From Nymphaea colorata (lineage: Eukaryota > Streptophyta > Magnoliopsida > Nymphaeales > Nymphaeaceae), in the NCBI RefSeq assembly GCF_008831285.2, contig NC_045138.2, forward strand, positions 15,967,934 through 16,031,933: 64,000 nucleotides of DNA. Reading direction: 5' to 3'. This document shows positions 35,111 to 49,986 of the stretch, one piece after another. Within the stretch, counting starts at the first letter, position 1. Every line of letters starts with the position of its first letter. The notes under the pieces were generated by a model, which was not told the DNA's origin, searched no databases, and saw nothing but the letters and a program-made list of their open reading frames with translations. The position numbers and the translations under genes were made by a program.

Positions 35111-37784
35111 ATGGCCACCACTGCCTCGGCCGAGCGTACGGTCTCTGAAGTGGGGAAGCGCCTCTCTCAAACCAGGCTGAACAAGGATGCGCTCGTCAAG
35201 CTGCTCAAGGTTCGTACAAAATGCTGCCTCTTGTTCACGTCCGTCTCTATTCGAGCGTTTGTTTACGTGCATGTGTGTATACGCGCGCATACATGCCGGC
35301 TTGTGTATGCGTGTTAGGTGCTAAGTGCTTTGCACTGTATGTGGTGGTTGGTGCGTGTACATATGTCTGCTTTGCTGGAAATTTCTTTTGTCTGTTGTGA
35401 TATGTAAGGATCTCCAAGATCCAAATGCTATTGCGTGTCTGTTTTGCACCTTTCATCCTTATTTGTCTTCTTTTATGCTCTACAGTGTTAGATATATTGC
35501 TTTTTTGGAGCAAGGATTTTGTTTTGCTGTTTTCTTATTTGCCCCGTTCATCATATTCTAATGAGAATCAGTGGAATGGCGATTTTGAAGAAATCGTTTT
35601 ATTGAAAAGAAAGGAGCGAAACCTTATGGGGTCATGTGGAAAATTAGGTCAATACTTGGAGAGGTCCGAGAGGAATATCAATGTTGTGGATGGTTGAAGA
35701 ATCTGGTTGGAAACTGCAAAAGGGTTGTGCACGAGAGTTGAGATGTTCAGGATTGACTTACTTTTGTGGCATCTGATGGGAGTTTCAAGCTCATGAAGCG
35801 ATTGAACTGGTCCATTTTCATGAAAACTCATTGACTTAGGCTGAATGCAATACAAGTTCAGTGTTCTGGATTGATTGAGGCACTCAGTCAAGCTGAAACA
35901 TGAACATGCTTCCCTGTGATTCGTGATGCTATAAGAAAACGGGATTGCACACTTCTTTGAAAGTCACACTTGTGAACAATCTCTCTGACATTGACTCCCG
36001 GGCTACCAAATACTTTATTCTAAAGATTTTTGAATTCATTTGAAGGTCAATTTCCTCTAATGTTGCCTGTTAGACTAATAGATTGAAAATAAATTGCAGA
36101 TTATTTAGTGAACTTATATTTGGATTAGCTGAGACAAGAATTTAGATTAATAGGCAGCACACAGAGCTTAGCATATGAGTTCAAATAAGTTATTTGCAAT
36201 CTTATAACACGTCTATTCAGGAGCTGCTACTTTAGTTTCCATTGTCCAAACCTTGTGTTGTTTTTGACCAGATATCTGCTACTCCTATTTCCTATCTCTT
36301 AACTTTTTTGTTTTGCCTGACTAGGGCTCCTCTCATCTTGAAGGGGCGGTTAATGAAAGTCAGCTAGTTTATAGAATGTCATGAGCTTAAAAATCACAGT
36401 GAGTGCCCTTGATTCTTGGGCTCTGGTGGGTGGGGGATGTTGAAAGATGGGGTGAAGGAGGGATTTTGCTAAGACATAGAAATAATCTGGGATTTGTTTA
36501 GTTGTTAAACAGACTTCCTTCACAGCATCATTTTATGGATTTCTGCCTTTAAGAGCAAGTAAGGTAGAAAAGGGTTTGAAGCAATTATTATGTTGGAGAT
36601 GTTGATGGGCTTTGTTCCATATGAGCTATAAACCTGTCTCATGTTAATGTTGGTTGCCATATGATACACTAGGTTCCGTGTTGATCTTGAGCCACGAACT
36701 TCTGTATACGAGCATATTTAATTTTCTGAGTTGGATAACTTCATAGATCATACTATATTCCATTCTATGGAAATTCTTACTCTCTGGCCATTGAACTTGC
36801 TGTGCAAAAGACTTGGTAAGAAGGTCTTCTTTGTGTGACTTGATTGTTTTTATTAGGCTTATTGTTGCCACTTTTTGCGTGCTTATATTTAATGAAAACT
36901 ACTGACGTATAACTGGCATTGGGTACTGATAATTATTACAAACATTCTATATACTATCTACAGCAAGCTGCGGATGCTTTGTCAGAATTTCTTCAGTCCC
37001 CATCTCTCCAATCTGCACTGGAACCTATATATGATTCCATTGTTCGGCATAATTATCTTCGTCATAAAGACAAAGATGTCAAGCTTTTGGTTGCTGTGTG
37101 TTTCAGTGAAATTATTCGAATCTTGGCCCCAGATCCTCCTTTTAGTGATGCATTGTTGAAGGTATATGCTCTTCTTTACAAAATCCTTCCATACCAATTT
37201 GTAGTCTATCCTTTAGTCAATCTTAGTCAAACATGTGCTGGCTCTTGGTTGTCATGAAAAATGGTTTTTTCTTTTGCACATAAATTTACCTATTCACCAC
37301 CATGCCCAGCGAGGACAGATTTGACATTTTTATGGGCAAAAGTTGGGAAGATTGGAAACTGTACTACTGAATCTTCTCAATTTGGGAAGTTTTGAATAAT
37401 TTCATTAGCGAGCAAGCTTTTCTTGATTTTTTGCTTTTGCATGAATTTACATTTGATTGTATTGGCATAGAACAAAACATAACTATTGTTTGATTTTTTT
37501 GAGTTCTTCAGGATATTTTTAAACTTTTCATCGGCACATTTGGTGAACTTGCTGATACTGCCAGTCCATACTTCACCAGAAGGGTAAAGATACTTGAGAC
37601 AGTTGCAAGAGTCAGATGTTGTGTGCTAATGCTGGATATTGGGTGTAATGACTTGGTTCTTGATATGTTTAATGTTTTCTTCTCCGTGATTAGGTAAGAT
37701 TATCTACATTTTATATTATTCTGCGGCTTTTGATCATTTTCTGTTGATCTCTGAGTACTTGCAACAGATTTGTATGTGTTTCTC

Positions 37785-37872
<88 letters not shown>

Positions 37873-40800
37873 GAGTCAAATTCCTTTTTCTTTTACATGC
37901 TTTTTTGAAGTGATTGTTAAAAACTAATTCTCACCTTGGGAATTGGGATGGATTTTTCTATGTACCATCAGCTTACTACTTTTCCAGCGAAATCATTGAT
38001 TTTGATAAAAAAGACGAATCATATCCCTAATACATTGTGATTAGGTAACCAAATGTTTGGAAAGAGTGGGCAGCCTTTCTTCAATTTGTAATCTATTATA
38101 ATGATAAAGTGCTTATAACAATGGCCTAGACAGGTCAATGGTTTTTTAAATGTGAAAAAATGTTTGTGAATGGTATACAGCCGGTTATGTTTTTAAAAGT
38201 AATTACAAAGTTCTTTGATGCGGCCAGCAGACTAAATCTGCAGGAGTCTTTTTGTGTCATTTATATATTATATCTGCTTTCTAGTAAGTTAGAATCTTAT
38301 ATACTTCTGGCCGTATTGGATGAAGTGGAAGGTATTGTGAACAAATAGAAGCACGTGATTTCTTTTTTTTTTTTTTTTTTTTTTGGGGGGGGGGTGGGTG
38401 TTCCTTGGCGTATAGTAGGTGGACATAAATGTGCCAAATTTGAATAGGGCGAAGCTATTTCTCTATTTGACTATCACACTGTCAGGCTTGGATTTGATGT
38501 GCAAAGCACAAACAGAAATTGGAATTTTTCTTGTATCCTTCTTTGAATATCCATTGAAACCATTGAGAAAAGCCTAAACCAAATCTGAACTCACTTGTTT
38601 ATTGGTTCGTTTTCTTTCACTAAATGTGATCAACTGGATTTACAATTGTAGTAGATGATGATAGGTGACTCTTAACATCCTTAATGATACAAGATGAAAT
38701 GGTGATTATACTAAGCCTCTGGCTTCAAGCCTATTTTTTTGGCACTGAAGTGCTAGTTTCTTTTCACACTGTACCTGGAACCTAGCTGAACTTGGCATCT
38801 TCGTGCAAGCTTGTAGCTGCATGGAAACATGCAACTAATGTGAGTTGAGAAGGGTCACTAGAAGGGAAACAATTTGTGCCCCTGATGTGTACTTGACTTG
38901 TCCACCCCTGTGAGGAAGCATTATTAGAAGATACAATGAATGTCTCAGGAAAGAAAAAGTTATCATTTTGTTCACTTTACTTGAGCTATTTTAATTCATT
39001 AAATAAAAGGAATGATGGTGGATGATTGTAGTTTGAAAATGCTTGGAATGGTGGAACTCACATTAACAATTGAGGATGTTTGGTTGTTATTGAGCAATGT
39101 GTCTAATGATGAGAACTGATGTTGATAAAATGGATCTAATATACACAGATGTATGGCCTGTCAAACTGTTAGTGGTACGATGGTGGTGGAGGAGGCTATT
39201 ACGTGTTTGTATGTTTTTGTAATTTATGTTGATCCATGTAGTGGCATGCAAATTATGTGCCTGGTGTTTCATCTGACATATTTGTGATGTTACAGTAACA
39301 AGCTTTTGCTATTTTTTCTGGTCGTTTTTCAAGCTCATGAGCTTCGTATTATTTAAGAAAACTTTATTTATTTATTTATTTTGCCTGCAGAGATGAACAT
39401 CCTCAAATTCTATTTCAAGGTATTTTGTCAATAATGACACTTATTTTGGAGGAGGAAGTTACACAACCACTTTTGGATGTGATATTGCAAAATCTGCTGA
39501 AGGATGAAAAGGTTCTTTTCTTTTTTTGATGATATTGTTTAATTGGCATTTCACCATTTTGTGCAACACAGGTGACATTTGTTTTGTCAGTATATCTCCA
39601 ATTTATCTTGTTGGTCTGTATGAATTTTTGGTGACTGAGTGGAGAGAAAATTCATCTGCAACTTATGGTTTTGAAGCCAACACTACATGTTCCTTAAAAG
39701 ATATTGATGGAATTAGAAAAAGAAACCTGGAAATGTTTTATCAATTTGAGTTTGATCTAAACAAAGTATTAGATTCATTAAACAGAACAAAACTGAGCAT
39801 TTGCTTTATGAAGTAATACAAGCTATGATATTAGTACTTCACGATGTCTATCTCATAAGTGGATACACTAAATTGAAAATTGTTTTATTTAGAATTTTAG
39901 AGAATTCTAAGGAATGAATATGCCATTTGCCACTTTTTCATATAAGAAGAAAATTTAGCCAGAACTAAGTTTACACATATACATATATGTGCTAATTCCA
40001 ACCTAGTTGACGACAACATACTGGTTTAGCTGATTTTCAGAGAAATTGTTTACAATCTTCCTTTGTGTGTGAAGAACTGGGCTTAAATGGAAATATCTCT
40101 TGGTTTTTTGTGCTCTAACATCTCTCCTGTTGACTTGTACTAGATTGCATAGAATTAGTGAAAGGCATTAGCTTGTGCATGCATACATTTATTTGGTATT
40201 CTGTAGCGTGTATCTGTCATTATTGTTGCTGCTGTTTTATCATTCCTTGTACTGTTTTTTTTAACCTTCTTCTGGTTAGCTAGGAAATGCACATGCTCCC
40301 GTTAGGGCCATTAAACGTGAATAAAACTGTCTTAAACATGTCTAATGATGATAACAAAAATTTATTTGCTTGCATTTGCATTTGTGATGGGGTGTCTGTT
40401 TCAGTATGCAACTTTGTAATTTTATGTATAAATACTGTGCAATTTTTTTGTACGACAGGTGTTGTTATCTTTAACATTGTTAACTTTTCACTATGTCATT
40501 TCGTGGGTGTTAAACTTGTGCCTTTTCTTGTTACTGTCATGTAGGCTTCGTCTTTGATGAATGGGCTTTTGATTGATGTTTTTACGTAGTAGATAGAAGT
40601 TCAGGTTTTTAGATACTAACCCTGGATCTTGAAATGTTCATACTTGCAGAATGTGTCTCCTGCTTCCTACAGGCTTGCGGTCTCTGTCATCCAAAATTGC
40701 ATGGAAAAGCTTGAGCCTTTTGTCCGAAGGTTCTTGACATCATCAATTATCGATAGAGGAGCTAGAGGCAGTGAACTTGGAGAAGTTTACCATGAAATTA

Positions 40801-43800
40801 TTTTTGAAATTTTCCAGTGTGCCCCTCAGATGCTTCTTGCTGTGATCCCGAACTTGACACAGGAATTGCTTGTATGTATTCCAAAAATTGTTGGTTGTTG
40901 AACATAATTAATGCCAGGTGGTTTTATATATCTTTTTGATGAAACTGTTAGCAGTAGAAATTCTTACTTTTCTATGAAGTCATGCACTCTTGCTTATATC
41001 ATAAGTAGGAAATGCTTATACATGTTCCAGAATTCTTGGCTTCTGCATTTTTGTGTCTGCCAGATGCTTGACAATGCACTCCATTTCTGTGAAGCTATTT
41101 TAGTACAATTGGTTTAATTTAGGCCCTTGAGGTTGAGATGATATATTTTGCACTTGTATATCTTAAAGCACATGTGATGTGTTGCAGATTGACCAAGTGG
41201 ATGTCCGTATGAAGGCAGTGCAATTACTTGGGAGGCTTTTTTCATTGCCTGGATGCCAGGCTGCTCATGAATATCATCAATTATTTGTAGAGTTTTTGAA
41301 GCGATTCTCTGACAAATCTGTTGAAGTCAGGCTAAGTGCCCTGGAATGTGCTAAAGGGTGCTATATGGCCAATCCTTCTGGTGTAGAAGCACTTGACATT
41401 CTTGGTAAGACAGGATGATGTTGATAATTTCTGCATTTGTTTAAAAGCCTTTTTGCAATAATGTTTGGTCACTTGCCTCATGTACCCTTCGGCACTTGCA
41501 TTTGGAAGGTGCTCTTGAAGCTCGGCTTTTGGATTTTGATGAAAAAGTAAGGGTTCAAGTTGTGAATATAATTTGTGATTTGGCACAATGTCATCCAAGA
41601 TGCATTCCCTCCGAGTTAGTATTGCGTGCGGCAGAAAGGCTTCGTGATAAGAAGGTGAAATCTTGTTTTAAACTGTTTTTTCCTGCTTCACCTAGCATGA
41701 GTAGAATAGCTTGGCAATTGTTATTATTTGAAATTCTATACATATTGCAGGTTTCAGTCAGGAAAAATACAATGCAGAGGCTGCTGGAATTGTATACGAG
41801 TTACTGCAATAGGTGCTTTGAAGGGGAGATCACACCAGATGATAATTTTGAGCAAATTCCGAGCAGAATATTGAGACTTTGCTATGACAAGGACAGCAAG
41901 GATTTTAAGTACGTCTTATGTGATTTGTTTGATTGGAAAATAAACCTTTCTCTTTGGGATGATCATTCTGGATGGTGACTGATGGATCTAAACCTTCATG
42001 ATGTATTAAATTGTCTATTATTCTACAGGCCTCAAAATGTGGAACTTGTACTTGCGGAAAATTTATTTCCTGCTTCACTTCCAGTTGCAGAAAGAGTCAG
42101 ACATTGGATATCTTTCTTCTCTTTCTTTAATTCACCACATATAAAGGCACTAGAGTCTATCTTATCTCAGAAATGGAGGTATTTTCTTTAAGTGGCGATT
42201 TTATCTTTTGTATAAGCTGTGGTTGTTTACTTCTTAAATCTTTTGTAGGTTACAGATGGGGATGCAAGAATATTTGGCTCTTCGGCAGAAAGGAAAGGTA
42301 ATAGATATCTGTGGTTTCCTTTGTTTTCTATGTATGCTCAAATTTCAAGTTATGATACTTCAGGTCTTAAGCTGTCAAATTGATGCTTGATGTGCATGCC
42401 ACATTAACATGGCACGAACTGGACATGCCATGATCCATCATTGGTACTGTCTATGCGTGACATCTTCTTAATTTATACTTTTTGCATGGTTTCAATCCTG
42501 TTACGTGCTTCTTCATAATATCTTCATATGCTTTTCCAATTTTTAGCTTTAGTTCTGCTTTATCATTTGTGAATCCTAGTATTTCTGTATCCTGTTCAAG
42601 CAACTGCAGTTTATAGGTGATCCAAATAATGTGTTTAAACTCTGAAGTATGTTTATATGCATGTGTCCCATTATTTTTGTGTGTGCGCTTGCAAGGCTGT
42701 TTATCATTGCATGTAGTGCATGTCTACATGTATACAATTTGGTGACAGTTAGTGGCTAAAGAAAAATCAAGGGAGATAGAAGAAGAAATGTAAAGGGCTC
42801 AACATTTGGACAAGTGACTGGAAACTCTCCCCATGTTCTGTTTATTACTGCTTACAATGTTAGGAGAAAATGACAGAAGATTTTGATGTACATTGCTACT
42901 GCACCATAAAATCCTAAGATTGGAATAAAAAACTTACAATTGTTTAACTGCTTACTTTCAATAGTTTCTTTTTATGCATGTAAAAAATCTTGTCTATCAG
43001 ATGTAGTAAAAGCCATATAGGTTATTTAGGTTGACTGATTTTTCAGATTTGCATCTTAAACATCGCTGTTTACAGGGTCATGTTTGGGAAATATTTTGTA
43101 ATATTTGTAATATCTAGAGAACCTTTTTGCTTGACATATGAACTAATTGGATAGCTCTCCTAGTGTAGTATATATCCTTGTAACTAGAAAAAATTGCAAA
43201 TCCCATTTGACAAGTGGGAATAACAGTTCGATGCTCCCCTTTTCATACTCATCGAAGAGGCACTCAACTTTTTTGTGTATCTCTCAAACAACTGATTTGC
43301 ACCAAAAAACAATTAATTAATTGTTGAAATGACCAAATTGGCCAAGCAAATCAAAATTTAAAATTAAAATTTTTTTTTAAAAATCATGGCCTCCACGAGA
43401 TGGTAAGGGCTTGTGGATGGCGGCCGTCGCTCTTCGCTATTCAGCAAGACGCGATGGTGTTTGGCCATCCCCATAGCTTCCCTATTAGTGGCAAGGAGCA
43501 GGGACCAGCCAATCCTCTCTAAACACTGCACAATAGTGGTTAGCTGGCCATCGACCCTCGCTGAACAGTGAGGGCCGGCTCCATTGCCTCATGTTGTTCA
43601 GCAGGCGTTGACAGCCAGGGCCATTAGCTGCCGCTCAAACATTGGCCGTTGTTGCTTGTTGGATGAGTGGTGGGGACCAGCCAATGCCCTTGTGTCATAT
43701 TGAATGCAAGGGGTTGGCAAGGGGTTTGTTTGGTTGCTTCCCCTTGCCATCATCAAACCAGCGATGATGGCGAGGGCTGATGTGTCGACATTTGGGTGGC

Positions 43801-46800
43801 AGCTGTCACCCACACTGTTGTTGCTTGCTGGACGGCTGTTTTTGCTTGGGCAACGCTTGACGCCCACATTGAACAGCGAGCGTTTGCTTGTGAGTTGTGG
43901 CACCTTGTTCTAAATAGTGAGGGCATCAATCCAGCAAGATTGGCTCCATCGTCTAGTGAACGACAACACTGAGGGCTGATGTCCATCACCCAAACATTGG
44001 CCATTGCTTTCGCTGCTCGCTTGATGATGGAGGGCAGCAACTAGTGAAATGGTCACCTAAAAGTGTTTGGCTGGCCGTTGGCCCTCGTCATCTAGTACAA
44101 CGAGGGCCAGCATTTGGGCGACCGCCATTGGCCCTCATTGTTGCGGCCCACTGGATGGCGTGCTGCACTGGAGTCGACCCTCGTTGAACGAGGGTCGAGA
44201 GCCAGCCAATTACTGTTGTTCAGTGAGGGTCGACTAGCCCTTTCTCCTCGCCATCGAGAAAGAAGCGACGAGGACGTTCGGATGCCGTTGCTTTTTGCTG
44301 GACGATGAAGAGTGATGGCTGTCGGGTGATTGTGTAAGAGATACACCAAAAAATTGGGTGCCTTTCTGATGTGCATGAACTTTTATTCCTTCATTTGTTG
44401 AACTGGAATTTGTAATTTTTTCTAACTATTATTGTTGTTTTTTTTTTTTTTTGTGTGTGTGTGTGTTGGCAGCAGAAAAATGAGCAAAATAGGTGCTTTT
44501 CTTGCATCCAAAAATTGGTGGTGGTTTTGATATGTCAGGTTTTGAAAAATCAATGGGAGTGTAGAGCTTCTTTTCCTTTCAATGTAATAACTATAAACCA
44601 GTGTTGCAAATTTCAGTGTCACATATAGGAACCCATAAAAGCTGATGCTCATCAGCGCATATGATGTGGGGCCATATCGCCCATAAAAAATAAATCACAA
44701 AAATAAAAATACATTATTATTATTGTTTTATTATGGTCATATCAGCTGATTAAATTTATAAACCCCTGGTCGGTTGATATTCTGGAGGGGCCATTGCAGT
44801 CCCTTTATAGTTGTAGTTTGCAGGTGATACAATGCATTTAGCTGGTAGATGCACAGCAACATTGGCACAAACCTATTGCTTATAGTGCTGAACTAAATAA
44901 CTTGGGTAAAAATTGCAGAACCTTAGAGACCCAAAAGGGCGTCTTGCAATCCCTGGATTCCATGCAATATGAGAAAAATAAAAGGAGTTTATGAAGGGCG
45001 AAAAGTAACTCTTACTATATTATCAGGCTGAAATAGGCTTTTGTTGAGGAAAAAAAAATGCTTCTGACAAGAAATTGTTCTGTCCATTATGTATTCTGTG
45101 CTTAACTAATTTCCTGCAAGTCATCACATTGACTTTTGCCTAAAATGATATTATATAATGTACAATGAACTAATGGATCCTAGACTGTGCACAATGCACA
45201 TATATAATGCTGTCTGGATTAGGTTCTATCACTTTCATTGTAAGAGTTGAGGTCAACTATTTGTGTCTATGAGCTTCAAATCTTCACACTGGCAGTCACC
45301 AAAGGTTAATTGTTTGAACATTTGATACACCTTTCTATGGGATTTTCCTCTCTATTAAATTTATGTTTATTGTTCCATGTCCTGGAGTTGTTTCATTTAT
45401 TTGTCAGTTTTTCTTTGTCAGCAAGTTTCCTTTCCTGGCAGAAATAGAAAAAGCTATATTGGTTGCTGCCGTGAACTGTTGCTTTTTTATTGCATTTATG
45501 TAATGTTAGTGTTGAAAATGCAGGATGGAAATTCTGATGCAGTGCACAAAGAGGTCTTGGCTTGTTTCAGGAAAATGTCAACTTCCTTTGCTGATCCTGT
45601 GAAAGCACAAGAGAATTTTCAAAACCTGCATCAGATGAAGGATAACAGCATTTTCAAGACATTGCTGTCCCTTCTAGATGAGCAAAAGGATGTCGAGGCT
45701 GCTCAAACTATTCGAGTGAGTTCACAACTGTCTTTTTGTTTGCGTACTTTAACTATCTTCTTCTGTACATGTGTTGGTACAAATTGGTTTATTTTCATTA
45801 CTTTCCAAGTGTCTTGATTGGCAGTCACTTGACAGTAACACACTTTTCTGTCATCAATCAGTGGGGAGAGAATTGGTCCGATTTGCATAGATGACTTTAT
45901 AAATTTAGATTTTCATGTAGCTATGGTACTCAGTAGTCTACAGCAAGTTGCTTTAAAAACTAAATAGTAAATATATTTTCTCCACAAGATGTGAAACAAT
46001 GGAAGGGTCTGCACAAAGCAATTCTATGAATGCAGATTTTGCTGCGTGTATCCAATGGACCGTGTCCAATGGATTGTCAGCAATGCAGTTTTAGTAACCA
46101 AAATGCCTCCACAGAATTGAGAAAACAGTAGATGGATCTGATGGAGCACTTCAGAGATGCATGCTCAACCTTTTGGAAATTATATTTCATCACTCTGGCT
46201 AGGAAGCATTTCTTGTTCCTAATCTTCTACAATATTGAGGCTTCCTGTTATGGATTAAATGATCTCCTTCCTTGGTCGTACCATTGGACCTCATTTCTCA
46301 TTGCTTTTGTGCTATCCATATCATTTCTTTCTGCGACGCATGAAAAAGTTCGTTCATTATAGCTTACTTCAACAGGCCATCACCGGTTTCTGTCTGGATG
46401 AGAGTAAGTAGCTAAATATATGTTTTTGGTTCAACAACTTTTGAGTTTCGACTTATTCAGGAGTTATATTTGTTGCATGTGATGACCAGTATCAAAGGTT
46501 CTGCCAATTGCATGAGGCCTGGTAAATAAGGCTGGGTGTATGAGCTTGTTTTGGTCCTCTTAGGCATCCTTTTTGAATGTTTAGCCCATAATGTCATATC
46601 TATTTTTACTGCCTCCTGTAATTTTTTACTGGTCTTTTCTTTTCTTCTTTTCTTCTGTTTTCTTTTTTATTTTTCTTTTGATAGTTGCCTCTGCATGCAT
46701 TGGGTCAACCTTCATCTTGTGTTATAACTAATGAGGTTGCCTGAGCTTGCAGCCAGGTAAGGGCGTTTTTCTGCCTGGGTTTCATATCATTAAAATAGCA

Positions 46801-49800
46801 TTGTAAGCATTCTTGGATCTGGATTTTTTTTCAAAATCTTGTTAGGATCTGATTTAGGTTGGTCTGTCATCCTGTCCAGGTTTAGACTATTCTAGATTGA
46901 ACATGATCTAGGTTCATATAAATTTTTTTTATGTTACGTTTTTTAATTACAAGGGGCAGTATTATTTCAACTTGGCTTGTACCTGAATTTAGTCTTTATG
47001 TTATCACATATTATTTGGATCCTAATAAGGACTTTAAGATGGCTTCAGATGTTGGACGTACAAAACCTAGGGCAAAATGTCATATAGGTGCAATATATGG
47101 GAAACTTATCATATGTAAACGGAAGATAGTTTAGTGCTTAAAGCTCATGACAAATACTCGTAGCTTTTAGGAAGTCCCCATTCAACTTCTCATTAGAAAA
47201 AGTTCCTACATGTTTTGGCTTTTGGGTTTAAAGACATTTTCAGAATGAACAAAGGAAACAAAATTTAATGTCAGCAGTATTCGTTTATATCATCAACTTC
47301 AATTTGGTTGTTAAATTAGATGCGTCAGAACTGCGTATGAACTAGATGATGATATGAGATGCCCATCCCTTGGGATGGGCAGTTCTCGTGTTACTTGGTA
47401 AAAGTTGTAAATATGGAGCATATTAATTTTAACCATCAATTAATATGTTTGAGATAATGATAAGACACAGGACACAATGTAGACCATATGGCTGATGCTC
47501 AGTTTTCAATGTAGACCATGCGTGACGTTTAATTTAACACTCCAATATCGTTGCATATAGTGTTTTAATTTTTTGAGCTTTGAGTACAGAAGCAATGTAT
47601 TGATGCTTTCATGTCGTGGAGTACTTGCACTAACGGTTGGTGGTTTACAGTTGGTTCTCTGTTACTCTTTTGTGTTTGTTGTTTACTAAATTATATTGCA
47701 CTTTTCCTCTCCTGTTGCTTGTTAGGATGATCTGCTAAAGAGGATAGGAAGTAGGCATCCACAATATGAATTCTTGAGGATACTCAGTGCTAAATGCTCA
47801 AACACCTTATTCAATGCGGAGCATGTCAATTTGATCATTTTGTATTGTCTGTCTAACAATGCTCAAGCCAAGGCACTTGTGGCTTCCGCCATAGATCTCT
47901 TATGGGTAAGAAGTATAGCATGGCTTATCTCATCGTTCATTTTCACTTTATGCTTTTTAATTATATGATTCATGGACTTTTTTGATATTTTGGGTAGTGT
48001 TGTTCATCATATAAACCGTTATAGGTCTAAGGTGTCTATGTTCTTATTTTGGGTAGTATTATTCAGCCAACAGAGTGTACCCTTTAGAAGCAACAGGTTG
48101 GGAAACCAAGAGAAAGATGTTTTCCATTTCTTGTTGGTTGTTGTCGTCCTTCAAATAATCTTGTATAACTTCTCTTAGGTGGAAAATCCATTATTCTTAT
48201 TCCACTAGGGCTTGATTATGAAAAGAATTAGTTTGATCCAGATCATGTTTTTTAGTGAACAGGTATGAGAAAAATATATGCTCGCGCACACATGCTCTCC
48301 AATGCAAGGAGGCTTGGTTAATGGAAATGTGCATGAGGGCATGTAAGCTTTTTGTTCTCCAAAAGCATCTAATGTCAGGATCTTTCTTCTTCTAGTCCTG
48401 TTGCTAGTGTTGTCTGCAACTTTTGGTCTCTCATTTGCCATCTCTCGGTTCTGGAAGCAGTAGAAATATTGAACTGAAGGAATCATCAAATATGATCTCC
48501 ATATATAAATGTATATGTGTGTGTTTGCTGTGATCACACACGTGTGCCTCCATGTAAGCATCTGTGCATGTGCATCTTTTGTTTTTTGGCCTTTACATGA
48601 AATACAACAATATAGAATGTGCTTGGAGCCGGTTTTGCTTTAATCATGTTGAACAAAATTCAATGCTAGCATAAACTTGTACTTTTGGAGATGCACCTGC
48701 ACTATTCTCAAGGCTTCCTTGCTGGGTGATTTATCTCAACAATCTGTCTACTGTTTTATGGTTATCATATAAATAACATCAGCAATAATTCTCAAAATTT
48801 GTGGAGTTCTCACTCTTTATGCTGCAAACCATTTGCCTTAGAGTGAACCTATATATGCCTGTTATGTATTTTCGTATGTTACTGCACACTTTGTGCTTTA
48901 TGTGCACTGTTATTGGGTATCTGGTACTTTTTCTCCAGAATATTCTTAGTGTTAGAACTAAGTGTGCATTTTTATATCAATTTGTGGAAATTTTGTTTAT
49001 TTTTGTTGCTTTATTTGTGTGATTTGATCGTATTCATTTTCTTGTTTGGGAAGACTGTGGTCAACATCTGTCCTTCAATTCTAAAAGGCTCTGAAGAGGG
49101 CTTTGTTAAGCTGTTGATGGAAAAACTTTGCCCTTTCGAAGACAAGCTCCTGCAGACTTTGGCCAGAGCAGGCAGTCATATTTCAATTGCATTTCCGTAA
49201 GTATATTGGCTATTGTAATAAGGTTATGAATCTGTTCCATGTTTATGCATGATTATACACATAGTTGGAAATGACGTTCATTTGTATTAATGTTCCCATT
49301 TCCCAACTTTTAGATGTTGATTGCTTTTCTTCTAGACCACTGATGTTAGATATAGGCAAAATGTTTCTCTTATAATTGCTGCCTTGGAAAGGACGTGCAT
49401 ATCTCTGTGGTATGAGTGTCTCTATGTGTTTGAGGTATTAGTGTCTTTGTGAGGTCTCCTGCATTTGAAGTTTTTTGCTTTTGTGCATTCTTATATGTCT
49501 AGTCTTTGCAATTGGCACCGGCATAAGTGATGCAATACTTTGAACAGTACAACTTGCAAGTTTGGAATTGTAAATCAGGCCCAAACAAGATTAATGCTTC
49601 AACAATGTCACACTTGAAGCTTCCTCCAACACAACAAAGTAATACTCAAGAGGCCTCACCCAAGAGGAACAAATAACATATATTGATTCCAATAAACACT
49701 ACAAGAAGTGGCTAAAAAGCCATCAGCAAAATAGTGGAGCATGTACACGATTTATAGAGGAGAGAACAAAAGGGAGAAGAGAGCTAGCCGTTGGGACTAG

Positions 49801-49929
49801 TTCCAACGGCTAGAAATCTAGCCGTTGGGACTAGTCCCCTTTTAGGAATAATGAAAAAAAAGGGGTAAAAAATAGGGGAAGTAAAAATACATAAAAAAGG
49901 AAAAATTACATATGTATCCTAATATCCAA

Positions 49930-49986
<57 letters not shown>

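Noticed and set aside
34383-35290. Long overlapping open frames on both strands before the PDS5 start
   Set aside because: They lie in the GC-richer promoter and leader of PDS5, carry no domain, and the minus-strand frame runs over PDS5 exon 1.
43598-44376. Several open frames of 64-101 codons in PDS5 intron 10
   Set aside because: They fall inside the non-autonomous TIR element and come from its GC-rich degenerate repeats. None resembles a transposase.
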